Assembly (NCBI RefSeq): GCF_001279525.1
Contig: NZ_LGDY01000151.1
Span: 1-25,408, forward strand
DNA length: 25,408 nucleotides
Direction of reading: 5' to 3'
From: Nocardia sp. NRRL S-836
GTDB lineage: Bacteria > Actinomycetota > Actinomycetes > Mycobacteriales > Pseudonocardiaceae
Part shown: positions 15,125-24,330 of the stretch, piece after piece
Layout of the letters: the number at the start of each line of letters is the position of its first letter
How positions within the stretch are numbered: the stretch's first letter is position 1
Made by a program: the position numbers and the translations under genes
Notes under the pieces: generated by a model
The model's database searches: none
Told to the model about the DNA's origin: nothing
The model's input: only the letters and a program-made list of their open reading frames with translations

Positions 15125-16759
15125 ATGTCCCCCACGCACGATCACCCGCACGGTGATCACACGCACCACCACCACGAGGTCGAGCCGGTCGAGGGCAGCT
15201 GGCTCGACCCCGCGGACGACCGGCCGTCGTCGGTCGAACGCCGCAGGTTCCTGGCCGGTCTGGGCATCGCCGCGGGCGCCGTCGGTGCCGCTGCCGCCGC
15301 CGGCACGGGCACGGCGGAGGCGCACGTGCCGGTCAACCCGTGGGGCGGCGGTGAGCGCTGGTACGCCGGCGACCACCACATCCACACGCAGTACTCCGAC
15401 GACGGCCAGTACACGATCGAGCAGCAGGTCGGGAAGGCGCGCGAGTTCGGCCTCGACTGGGTCGTGATCACCGACCACGGCGGCCCCGCGCACCAGAAGC
15501 TCTCGATCGACCAGGTCACCCCGGACATCGAGCGCGCCCGCCGCTCCCAGCGCGACGTGCTGGTCTACCAGGGGCTGGAGTGGAACATCCCCGGCGCCGA
15601 GCACGCCACGGTGTTCCTGCCGCCGGGCAAGCACACCGTCGACATCCTCAAGGCCTTCGAGCTGTCCTACGACGGCCGCATCGCGGGCAACGCCGAGCCG
15701 CACGCCCTGGCCGCGCTGCGGTACCTGGAGGCGCAGGTCCTCTCCGGACGGACCGAGATCGCGCTGATGTTCGCGAACCACCCGTCGCGGCGCGGTGTGG
15801 ACAGCCCGCACGAGCTGCGCGGCTGGCGCGACGCGGCACCCGGTGTCGCGGTCGGCATGGAGGGCGCGCCCGGTCACCAGGCCGCCGGCATCCCGAGGTC
15901 CGCGGGCGGGCCCGGTCGTGCGCGGGGCTACTACGACACGGCCGCGCCGCTGCCGGAGTCGTTCCCCGGCTACCCGGCGGAGTCCTACCGCACCCACGGC
16001 GGGTTCGACTGGATGACCGCGAAGGTCGGCGGTCTGTGGGACTCGATGCTCGCCGAGGGCCGGCCGTGGTGGATCACCGCGAACTCCGACGTGCACCAGG
16101 TGTTCGGCGACACGCTCACGCCGGGCAAGCAGGACCACGCCACCACCGGCTCGAAGGGCGCGCCGATCGACTCGGGCGTCAGGCAGACCGGCTACGGCGA
16201 CTTCTTCCCCGGCCAGTACGGCGCGAACGTCGTCGGCGCCCGGTCCAGGTCCTACGTGGACGTCATGCGCGGCCTGCAGTCCGGCAAGGTGCTGACCGTG
16301 CACGGCCGGCTGGTCGACGGCCTGGAGCTGCGCGTGCGGTCGCGCGACGACCTGCGCGGCGTGACGCTGGGCGGCCGGACGTTCGTGCGCCGCGGCGGTG
16401 ACGTCGAGGTGACGATCGAGGTCGACCGCGCGGACGGCCCGAACTCCTCCGGTGCCGTGCCGGTGCTCGCCAAGGTCGACCTGATCGCCGGGCCGGTGAC
16501 CGGTCCGTCGGCCGACCGCGACGTGTTCGTGGCGCCGGAGACGGCCGTGGTGAAGACGTTCGAGGTGCCGCGCAAGGGCAAGATCCGGTTCACGTACACC
16601 TTCAAGGCCGTCGAGCGGTCGTTCTACCTGCGGTTGCGCGGCAGCGACGGCAAGCGGCTCACCTCCGCCGGTGACCCGGTGGTGGACGAGGTCGCGAACT
16701 CCGACCCGTGGAACGACCTGTGGTTCTACGCCAACCCGGTGTTCGTCGACGTCATCTGA
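15125..16759 (+). CDS. Tat-exported PHP-domain phosphoesterase
   Basis: 544 residues from the ATG at 15125. The N-terminus is unusual: a His-rich segment (eight His within residues 5-17) and an acidic linker precede a twin-arginine signal (ERRRFLAGLG, 38-47) and hydrophobic core, with a likely cleavage after AEA (64-66). The mature protein has the PHP metal motifs: HHIHT (84-88), ITDHGG (115-120), a glutamate in LEWN, NHPSR and ANSDVH. The C-terminal ~150 residues look like a beta-rich accessory domain. PHP enzymes hydrolyse phosphoesters with a multi-metal centre, and Tat export suits cytoplasmic metal loading. The PHO box just upstream argues for phosphate scavenging outside the cell. Its 3' end overlaps the convergent MmyB-like gene by 34 bp. 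Confidence 0.9.
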   Translation: MSPTHDHPHGDHTHHHHEVEPVEGSWLDPADDRPSSVERRRFLAGLGIAAGAVGAAAAAGTGTAEAHVPVNPWGGGERWYAGDHHIHTQYSDDGQYTIEQQVGKAREFGLDWVVITDHGGPAHQKLSIDQVTPDIERARRSQRDVLVYQGLEWNIPGAEHATVFLPPGKHTVDILKAFELSYDGRIAGNAEPHALAALRYLEAQVLSGRTEIALMFANHPSRRGVDSPHELRGWRDAAPGVAVGMEGAPGHQAAGIPRSAGGPGRARGYYDTAAPLPESFPGYPAESYRTHGGFDWMTAKVGGLWDSMLAEGRPWWITANSDVHQVFGDTLTPGKQDHATTGSKGAPIDSGVRQTGYGDFFPGQYGANVVGARSRSYVDVMRGLQSGKVLTVHGRLVDGLELRVRSRDDLRGVTLGGRTFVRRGGDVEVTIEVDRADGPNSSGAVPVLAKVDLIAGPVTGPSADRDVFVAPETAVVKTFEVPRKGKIRFTYTFKAVERSFYLRLRGSDGKRLTSAGDPVVDEVANSDPWNDLWFYANPVFVDVI

Positions 16760-17586
16760 GCACCGACCACCGCCAGCAGCCGCAGCTTCTCGTGGCTCTC
16801 GCTGCCCGGCGTGGCGGTGTAGACCAGCAGGTGGTGGGCCTGGAAGGGGTCGAGCAGCGTCTGGCAGTGCAGCTCCAGCGGGCCCACGCCGGGGTGGACG
16901 TAGCGCTTGACCTCCTTCGGGCGGAGGCCGATCTCGTGGGCGTCCCACACGGCCCGGAACTCCGCGCTGCGCGCGAGGAGCAGGTCGGTGTAGTGCGCGG
17001 CACGGGAACCGGGGCCGTGCCGGGTGAGCGCCTCGCGCAGACCCGAGGCGAACATCCGGCCGAGGAACCCGTGCTCGGCGGGGTCGTACAGCGCGCGGGA
17101 CGCCGGGTCGGTGAACCAGCGGTAACCGAGGCTGCGCGCCGGACCGGTGTACCGGGTCGCGTCACCGGTGAGCGCGACACCGAGTGGCGTCTGGCGCAGG
17201 GTCTCGCCGAGCTCGGTGACGATCTCGGCAGGGGTGTCCTGCAACCGGTCGAAGATGCGGGCGAGGCCGGGGCTGACGTGCTCGCTGAGCGCACCGCGCG
17301 CGGGCGGGCTGTGCCCGGCGAGCCGGAACAGGTGGTCGCGTTCGTCGAGCGACAGGTGCAGGCCCTGGGCGATCGCCGCGATCATCTGCTCGGACGGGTG
17401 GGGGCCGCGTTCCTGCTCCAGCCGCGCGTAGTAGTCGGCGGACATGGAGCACCGCGCGGCGACCTCCTCGCGGCGCAGGCCGGACGTGCGCCGCCGGGGC
17501 CCGCGTGGCAGGCCGATGTCCTCCGGCTGGAGCGCTTCCCTGCGGCGGCGCAGGAACGCCGCCAGGCCGGCCCGGTCGATCACCAC
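16726..17586 (-). CDS. MmyB-like helix-turn-helix transcriptional regulator
   Basis: 286 residues from the GTG at 17586 (GGAGG six bases upstream; a second GTG follows immediately). The N-terminal ~80 residues are an HTH of the XRE/HTH_31 type, with the family-typical run [13 protein letters not shown] then YYARLEQ. The rest is the MmyB ligand-binding domain, a PAS-like fold reported to bind fatty-acid-like ligands, ending [18 protein letters not shown]. MmyB regulators in actinomycetes are commonly encoded next to and divergent from a short-chain dehydrogenase, exactly as here, so the SDR at 17718 is the probable target. The last ~11 codons lie inside the 3' end of the PHP gene. Confidence 0.9.
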   Translation of the reverse strand: MVIDRAGLAAFLRRRREALQPEDIGLPRGPRRRTSGLRREEVAARCSMSADYYARLEQERGPHPSEQMIAAIAQGLHLSLDERDHLFRLAGHSPPARGALSEHVSPGLARIFDRLQDTPAEIVTELGETLRQTPLGVALTGDATRYTGPARSLGYRWFTDPASRALYDPAEHGFLGRMFASGLREALTRHGPGSRAAHYTDLLLARSAEFRAVWDAHEIGLRPKEVKRYVHPGVGPLELHCQTLLDPFQAHHLLVYTATPGSESHEKLRLLAVVGAQMTSTNTGLA

Positions 17587-17597
17587 GGCGGTCCTCC

Positions 17598-17703
17598 CTC
17601 GTGTCGTCCTCCTTTGTAGTGCCCGCCCGCCGCCGTAGCCACGGACTGACAGGTCCTGGATGCGCTCCGGCCGTCCGGCCACTGTGGAGGGCGACACCAC
17701 GAG
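17598..17703. promoter_or_regulatory. Possible twin operator between MmyB-like regulator and SDR
   Basis: Near each gene start lies one copy of a related element in opposite orientation: CTCGTGTCGTCCTCC (17598-17612) and GGAGGGCGACACCACGAG (17686-17703). They are reverse complements apart from a 3-base insertion and one mismatch. Each sits about 15 bp from a start codon, overlapping the ribosome-binding regions. The symmetry would suit a regulator controlling both genes, but part of the match comes from the two GGAGG ribosome-binding sites. Confidence 0.3.
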
Positions 17704-17717
17704 CAGGGGAGTGCGCC

Positions 17718-18656
17718 ATGGCGCGGAAGACGTTCGACATCGAGGTTCCCGACCTGTCCGGCAGGCGGGCCGTGGTCACCGGCGCGAGCGACGGCGTCGG
17801 CCTCGGCATCGCGGGCCGGCTCGCCGCGGCCGGCGCGGAGGTCGTCATGCCGGTCCGCAACGAGCGCAAGGGCGAGGCGGCGGTCGCGGCGATCCGCGGG
17901 CGGGTGCCCGGCGCGGACGTGAGCCTGCGCGCGCTCGACCTCTCCTCGCTGCGGTCGGTCGCCGCGCTGGGGGAGACGCTGCTGGCGGAGGACCGGCCGA
18001 TCCACGTGCTGGTCAACAACGCGGGCGTGATGACCCCGCCCGACCGCCAGACCACGGCGGACGGCTTCGAGCTGCAGTTCGGCACCAACCACCTGGGCCA
18101 CTTCGCGCTCGTCGGCCACCTGCTGCCGTTGCTGAGGGCCGGTCGCGCCCGCGTGACCTCGCAGCTCAGCATCGCCGCCAACCAGAACGCCATCAACTGG
18201 GACGACCTCAACTGGGAACGCTCGTACAACGGCGGCAAGGCCTACAGCCAGTCGAAGATCGCCCTCGGCCTGTTCGGGCTGGAGCTCGCCCGGCGCAGCG
18301 AGGAGGGCGGCTGGGGCATCACGAGCAACCTCGCCCACCCCGGCATCGCGCCCACGAACCTGCTCGCCGCCCGCCCGGAGATCGCCCGCGACACCGACAC
18401 GCTGGGCGTCCGGGTCATCCGCGCGCTGTCCGCACGCGGCATCGTCGTCGGCACCGTCGAGACGGCGCCGCTCCCGGCCGTGCTCGCCGCGACCACGCCC
18501 CGTGCGGGCACGTTCTACGGTCCGAGCGGATTCGGCCACCTCGGCGGCCCGCCCGCCGAGCAGGCCCTGTACAGCCGCCTGCGCAACGCCGAGGAGGCCC
18601 GGCGCGTGTGGCGGATGTCGGAGGAGCTGGTCGAGCGGGCGTTCGCACGCGGCTGA
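17718..18656 (+). CDS. Short-chain dehydrogenase/reductase
   Basis: 312 residues from the ATG at 17718 with GGGGAG before it. It is a classical Rossmann SDR: dinucleotide motif TGASDGVG (21-28), NNAG (100-103), a Ser in the TSQLS segment (about 148-151), and active-site YSQSK (Tyr176, Lys180). ARN-type discrimination (PVRNERK) suggests NADP(H), by analogy with retinol dehydrogenase/WWOX-like SDRs, which the [15 protein letters not shown] start resembles. The substrate is unknown; pairing with an MmyB regulator suggests a lipid-like or secondary-metabolite carbonyl. Its stop is four bases from the convergent AlkB stop. Confidence 0.92.
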   Translation: MARKTFDIEVPDLSGRRAVVTGASDGVGLGIAGRLAAAGAEVVMPVRNERKGEAAVAAIRGRVPGADVSLRALDLSSLRSVAALGETLLAEDRPIHVLVNNAGVMTPPDRQTTADGFELQFGTNHLGHFALVGHLLPLLRAGRARVTSQLSIAANQNAINWDDLNWERSYNGGKAYSQSKIALGLFGLELARRSEEGGWGITSNLAHPGIAPTNLLAARPEIARDTDTLGVRVIRALSARGIVVGTVETAPLPAVLAATTPRAGTFYGPSGFGHLGGPPAEQALYSRLRNAEEARRVWRMSEELVERAFARG

Positions 18657-18660
18657 GCCG

Positions 18661-19269
18661 CTACCGCACCCCGTGCGGGCGGAACTGGACGCTGATCCGC
18701 GGTCCGACGACCTTCGCGGTCTTCGGGATGGCGTGCTCCCACGTCCGCTGACAGGAGCCGCCCATGACGAGCAGGTCGCCGTGACCGAGCGCGTACTTGT
18801 GCGTCTCACCGCCGCCGCGTGGCCGCAGCAGCAGTGCGCGCGGCGTGCCGACGGACAGGATCGCGACCATCGTGTCGTCGGTGGCGCCACGGCCGATGGT
18901 GTCGCCGTGCCACGCCACGCTGTCACGGCCGTCGCGGTAGTAGCAGAGACCGGCGGTGGTGAACGGCTCGTGCAGCTCGGGCCGGTAGTGGCTGCTCAGC
19001 GCGTCGCGGGCGGCGGTGAGCACGTCCAGCGGCAGGGCGCCCGAGTAGAAGCACAGCAGGCGTGGCACGTCGACCACGGCGTCGTACATCTGGCGGCGTT
19101 CGGCCCGCCACGGCACGTTCTCGACCAGCTGGTCGAACACCGCGTCGGCGCCGGAGAGCCAGCCGGGCTGCACGTCGATCCAGGCGCCGTGGCCGAGCTC
19201 GGTGCGGCGCGGGGCGAGCGGGGCCAGGACCGGCTCCGCTTCCAGGTCGAAGAGTGAACCCTGGCGCAT
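18661..19269 (-). CDS. AlkB-type Fe(II)/2-oxoglutarate-dependent dioxygenase
   Basis: 202 residues from the ATG at 19269; an in-frame ATG at 19281 would add four. The inner start is preferred because GATTAT (19285-19280, minus strand) looks like the -10, which would put transcription start near 19273. Motifs from the inner Met: iron ligands WHGD (His121, Asp123) and His179 (WEHAIPK), with 2-oxoglutarate-binding Arg191 and Arg197 in RISVQFR. The YYRDGxDxVAWHGD context is diagnostic of AlkB repair enzymes, which reverse N-alkyl damage such as 1-methyladenine and 3-methylcytosine. A LexA-like box sits in its promoter. It could be cotranscribed with the upstream TetR gene but probably has its own promoter. 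Confidence 0.92.
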   Translation of the reverse strand: MRQGSLFDLEAEPVLAPLAPRRTELGHGAWIDVQPGWLSGADAVFDQLVENVPWRAERRQMYDAVVDVPRLLCFYSGALPLDVLTAARDALSSHYRPELHEPFTTAGLCYYRDGRDSVAWHGDTIGRGATDDTMVAILSVGTPRALLLRPRGGGETHKYALGHGDLLVMGGSCQRTWEHAIPKTAKVVGPRISVQFRPHGVR

Positions 19270-19283
19270 GTCCGGCAGCATAA

Positions 19284-19299
19284 TCGAACACGTGTTCTA
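19284..19299. promoter_or_regulatory. LexA-type SOS box upstream of alkB-like gene
   Basis: TCGAAC-ACGT-GTTCTA matches the actinobacterial/Gram-positive LexA consensus TCGAAC-n4-GTTCGA with one mismatch, and contains a perfect 12-bp palindrome (GAACACGTGTTC). On the minus strand it lies directly before and partly over a GATTAT -10 candidate, with a weak -35 (CTTTAG) seventeen bases upstream. That is a classic repressor position and links the AlkB gene to the SOS response. Confidence 0.65.
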
Positions 19300-19316
19300 G
19301 GGCTAAAGGGACCGGT

Positions 19317-19856
19317 TCAGGGCCGCAGGACCGCGCAGACGGCGTCCGCGATGTGCTCGCGGGCCTCGTCCAGGCTGAACGTGCCGAGCAGGAACCGGCG
19401 CACCGACTCGTGGGCCGGCCCCATCACGACCGGTTCGAGCGCCCACGGCGGCACGGCGCGCAGCTCGCCCGCGGTCATCCGGTCCAGGAACCACATCAGC
19501 ACGGGCTGGAACACCGCCAGCTTGGCCGCCGGGTCGGCGTGGTCGGGCGCGGCGTAGAGGAACCGGGCACGGCTGGGGTTCGCGGCGACCCAGTCGAGGT
19601 AGCGCAGCGTCAGGTCGCGGACGGCCTGCGCGGCGGGCCGGTCGTCGAGCGCGGGCGTCATGGCGGCCACGCAGCGGCTGTAGGAGTCGGCGTAGAGCTG
19701 CGCGAACACGCCCGCGCGGCTGCCGAAGTGGTGGTAGATGCTGCCGTTCGACATGCCCGAGCGCTCGGTCAGCGCCGCGATCGTCACGGCGTCGAGGCCG
19801 CCTTCCTCGACGAGCCGCAGCGCCGCGTCGAGGAGAGACTGTCGTCGGTCAGCCAT
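19317..19856 (-). CDS. TetR-family transcriptional regulator
   Basis: 179 residues from the ATG at 19856 (MADRRQSLL). The N-terminal HTH (about 7-50) is typical: AALRLVEEGG, VTIAALTERSGMSNGSIYHHFGSR. The C-terminal ligand-binding domain contains the RARFLYAAPDH segment seen in several actinobacterial TetR proteins. It is divergent from the acyl-CoA synthetase gene with only 49 bp between starts, and a perfect 21-bp palindrome fills that spacer, so it probably represses the synthetase and perhaps itself, with an acyl-CoA or fatty acid as inducer (inference). TACTCT lies seven bases before the ATG, so its mRNA may be leaderless. Confidence 0.92.
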   Translation of the reverse strand: MADRRQSLLDAALRLVEEGGLDAVTIAALTERSGMSNGSIYHHFGSRAGVFAQLYADSYSRCVAAMTPALDDRPAAQAVRDLTLRYLDWVAANPSRARFLYAAPDHADPAAKLAVFQPVLMWFLDRMTAGELRAVPPWALEPVVMGPAHESVRRFLLGTFSLDEAREHIADAVCAVLRP

Positions 19857-19872
19857 GCGCGTTAGAGTACCG

Positions 19873-19893
19873 CTCTGGAGCGACGCTCCAGAG
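19873..19893. promoter_or_regulatory. 21-bp perfect palindrome, likely TetR operator
   Basis: CTCTGGAGCG and CGCTCCAGAG flank a single A, giving perfect 10-bp arms. It lies between the divergent TetR and acyl-CoA synthetase genes, just downstream of the plus-strand -10 candidate TAGAGT (19863-19868). The same bases read on the minus strand give TACTCT (19869-19864), a -10 for the TetR gene. One bound dimer could block both promoters. Confidence 0.8.
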
Positions 19894-19905
19894 AAGGGGA
19901 GAGCA

Positions 19906-21501
<1,596 letters not shown>

Positions 21502-21554
21502 GCCTTCGCGGAACCCGTTGGACAGGGGTCCGATGATGTTCCGGGGAGGCTGCC

Positions 21555-22421
21555 GTGGTGGTGTTCGAGTGCGTGGCGTGCGGTGCCGCGCTGACCGTGC
21601 CGGTGGCGCGGGTCGACTTCCCCGACCACGCGCACCACTCGGTGGGCAACGGCGTGCGCGGCATGCCGGACCTGGTCGGCCCCGGCACGTACGCCGCGCG
21701 GCCGGGCGAGATCGCCGTCGCGCCGGGTGACGTGCGGGGCGTGTCCTGGATCCCCGGCCGGCTGGAGGGTGACTGCTGCGGCGTGACCGGCCGCGACGGC
21801 CCCAACCTCGCCTGCGCGTGCGGCCGGGAGGTCGCGACGCGGGTCAGCGACTGCTCGCTGTGGTCGGTGGTGTGGCTGGAACCCGCTGCCGTGCGTGCGG
21901 CGGGCCGCCCGGAACCGGTGACCGACTGGGCGGAGCTCGACTGGCGGAGCCCGCTGCCGGCCGAGGGCGACGAGTGGTGGCACGACCGGATGGGCATCGC
22001 CGCGGGCGTGGCGCTCGCCGGTGTGCTGGCGTGCGCGGGGGAAACGCACGTGGTCGCCGCCGCCGGACCGGTGGCGGACACGTTCGGGCGCCTGCTGGAC
22101 GCCTGGCTGCCGCCTGTGGCGCCGGTGCGGACCCTCGCCGTCGCCGGACCTGGACTGGCCGCGGCGGCTGATGTGCTGTTGGTGCCACGGCATCCGCACA
22201 CCGGCGAGGTCTGGCCGGTGGACGGCACCGTCGTGCCGATCGGCGCCGAGCTGTGGCGCTGGCTCGCCCGCGACGGCGAACAGCCGGTGATCCCGCCGAC
22301 CGGTGGCCGCTGGGAGCGCTTCCTGCGCGACGACCCGCTGCCCAGGCGGCCGGAGCAGGTCACCGTGAACCTCTCGGTGGCACACCGCGTGCTGCGGTTC
22401 GGGGACGTGCGGCTCAGCTGA
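21555..22421 (+). CDS. Conserved actinobacterial hypothetical protein with N-terminal Cys motifs
   Basis: 288 residues from the GTG at 21555, with GGGGAGG five bases upstream; two further GTG codons follow directly. I recognise the general layout from uncharacterised actinobacterial proteins but know no function. FECVACGA (CxxC, residues 4-11) and a later CC plus CACG (about 75-91) could form a split zinc site. The remainder has PNLACACG, DCSLWSVVWL, AGPGLAAAADVLLVPRHPHTGE and VPIGAELWRWLA, suggesting an alpha/beta domain. No signal peptide or membrane segment is seen. It follows the acyl-CoA synthetase by 53 bp on the same strand and may be cotranscribed, ending before a strong terminator. 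Confidence 0.85.
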   Translation: MVVFECVACGAALTVPVARVDFPDHAHHSVGNGVRGMPDLVGPGTYAARPGEIAVAPGDVRGVSWIPGRLEGDCCGVTGRDGPNLACACGREVATRVSDCSLWSVVWLEPAAVRAAGRPEPVTDWAELDWRSPLPAEGDEWWHDRMGIAAGVALAGVLACAGETHVVAAAGPVADTFGRLLDAWLPPVAPVRTLAVAGPGLAAAADVLLVPRHPHTGEVWPVDGTVVPIGAELWRWLARDGEQPVIPPTGGRWERFLRDDPLPRRPEQVTVNLSVAHRVLRFGDVRLS

Positions 22422-22474
22422 GGTGCCGCACGCCCCCGAACCGTGGCCCCAACGGTTCAGCGACTCGGTGCACG

Positions 22475-22522
22475 GCACCCACCCCCTCCGCTCGGTCACG
22501 GCAGAGCGGAGGGGGTGGGTGC
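22475..22522. terminator. Bidirectional 19-bp-stem terminator-like hairpin
   Basis: GCACCCACCCCCTCCGCTC (22475-22493) and its exact reverse complement (22504-22522) surround a 10-base loop. It lies between the ends of the convergent hypothetical gene (stop at 22421) and ilvD (stop at 22631), the right place for a shared terminator. There is no T-tract on either side, usual for high-GC actinobacteria. Confidence 0.75.
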
Positions 22523-22630
22523 GCACAGCCGTCGCACCGCCGGTTGGCATGGTCGATGGGTCAGGTGCGGCTCGGGGTCAGTCACCCGGTTCGGCCTGTC
22601 CCACGGATCGGCCCGGTCACACGGCTCGGG

Positions 22631-24310
22631 TCAGTCGCACACGGCGCCGCGGGAGGCGGAGCCGACGAGCTTCGCGTACTTGGCGAGCACGCCGCGCTGG
22701 TAGCGGGGCGGCAGCGGGGCCCAGCCGTCCCTGCGGCTGTCCAGGTCCGCGTCGACGTCGAGCGTGCCCTCGGCGACGTTGAGCGTGATCCGGTCGCCGT
22801 CGCGGACGAACGCGATCGGCCCGCCGTCGACCGCCTCGGGTGCCACGTGCCCGACGCACAGCCCGGTGGTGCCACCGGAGAAGCGGCCGTCGGTGAGCAG
22901 CAGGACGTCCTTGCCCAGGCCCGCGCCCTTGATCGCCGCGGTGATCGCCAGCATCTCGCGCATGCCCGGCCCGCCCTTGGGGCCCTCGTAGCGGATCACC
23001 ACGACGTCGCCGGCGGTGATCGTGCCGTCCTCCAGGGCGTCCATGGCGGCGCGTTCGCGGTCGAAGACCCTGGCGGTGCCGGTGAAGACGTCCGAGTCGA
23101 AGCCGGCCGACTTGACCACGGCGCCGTCCGGGGCGAGCGAGCCCTTGAGGATCGTGATGCCGCCGGTGCGGTGGATCGGCTTGTCCATGGCGCGCAGGAC
23201 GTTGCCGTCCGGGTCGGGCGGGGCGATGTCCGCGAGGTTCTCCGCGACGGTCCGGCCGGTGACCGTGAGGCAGTCGCCGTGCAGCAGGCCCGCGTCCAGC
23301 AGCGCCTTCATGACCACGGGCACGCCGCCGATGCGGTCGACGTCGGTCATCACGTGCCGGCCGAACGGCTTCACGTCCGCCAGGTGCGGCACCCTGGCGC
23401 TGATCCGGGTGAAGTCGTCGAGGGTGAGCTCGACCTCGGCCTCGTGCGCGATGGCGAGCAGGTGCAGCACCGCGTTGGTCGAGCCGCCGAACGCCATCAC
23501 GACGGCGATCGCGTTCTCGAACGCCTCACGCGTCATGATCTGCCGTGCGGTGATGCCCTTGCGGAGCATCTCCACCACCGCCTGACCGGACCTGCGCGCG
23601 TAGCCGTCACGGCGCCGGTCGGTGGCGGGCGGCGCGGCACTGCCCGGCAGCGACATGCCGAGCGCTTCCGCCGCGCTGGCCATGGTGTTCGCCGTGTACA
23701 TGCCACCGCACGCGCCCTCGCCGGGGCAGATGGCGCGCTCGATGCGGTCGACGTCCTCACGGCTCATCAGACCGCGCGCACACGCGCCGACAGCCTCGAA
23801 CGCGTCGATGATGGTGACCTCGCGCTCGCTGCCGTCGGTCAGCGTGACCCGGCCGGGCAGGATCGACCCCGCGTAGAGGAACACGCTGGCCAGGTCCAGC
23901 CGTGCGGCCGCCATCAGCATGCCCGGCAACGACTTGTCGCACCCCGCGAGCAGCAACGACCCGTCCAGCCGCTCCGCCTGCATGACCGTCTCGACGCTGT
24001 CCGCGATCACCTCCCGCGACACCAGCGAGAAGTGCATGCCCTCGTGGCCCATCGAGATGCCGTCCGACACCGAGATCGTGCCGAACTCCAGCGGGTACCC
24101 GCCCGCCGCGTGCACGCCGTCCTTGCCCGCCTTCGCGAGCCGGTCCAGCGGGAGGTTGCACGGCGTGATCTCGTTCCACGACGAGGCCACACCGATCTGT
24201 GGCTTCTCCCAGTCCTCGTCACCCATGCCGACGGCCCGGAGCATCCCGCGCGCGGCGGTGCGCTCCAGGCCGTCGGTGACCTCGCGGCTGCGTGGCTTCA
24301 CGTCTGTCAT
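22631..24310 (-). CDS. ilvD: Dihydroxy-acid dehydratase
   Basis: 559 residues from the ATG at 24310. It converts 2,3-dihydroxy-isovalerate and -methylvalerate to the 2-oxo acids, the third step of valine and isoleucine synthesis. Family signatures are complete: [10 protein letters not shown] (Cys51), AGCDKSLPG (Cys124), [12 protein letters not shown] (Cys201), which ligate the Fe-S cluster, and the late [14 protein letters not shown] segment. The length fits the IlvD/Edd family. The start is supported by family N-termini ([17 protein letters not shown]). TAACGT sits seven bases before the ATG, so the mRNA may be leaderless. It follows the alginate-lyase-like gene by 20 bp on the same strand, but a functional link is unlikely. 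The usual ilvBNC neighbours are absent. Confidence 0.97.
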   Translation of the reverse strand: MTDVKPRSREVTDGLERTAARGMLRAVGMGDEDWEKPQIGVASSWNEITPCNLPLDRLAKAGKDGVHAAGGYPLEFGTISVSDGISMGHEGMHFSLVSREVIADSVETVMQAERLDGSLLLAGCDKSLPGMLMAAARLDLASVFLYAGSILPGRVTLTDGSEREVTIIDAFEAVGACARGLMSREDVDRIERAICPGEGACGGMYTANTMASAAEALGMSLPGSAAPPATDRRRDGYARRSGQAVVEMLRKGITARQIMTREAFENAIAVVMAFGGSTNAVLHLLAIAHEAEVELTLDDFTRISARVPHLADVKPFGRHVMTDVDRIGGVPVVMKALLDAGLLHGDCLTVTGRTVAENLADIAPPDPDGNVLRAMDKPIHRTGGITILKGSLAPDGAVVKSAGFDSDVFTGTARVFDRERAAMDALEDGTITAGDVVVIRYEGPKGGPGMREMLAITAAIKGAGLGKDVLLLTDGRFSGGTTGLCVGHVAPEAVDGGPIAFVRDGDRITLNVAEGTLDVDADLDSRRDGWAPLPPRYQRGVLAKYAKLVGSASRGAVCD

Positions 24311-24330
24311 GCCACGCACGTTAGTGCTTG

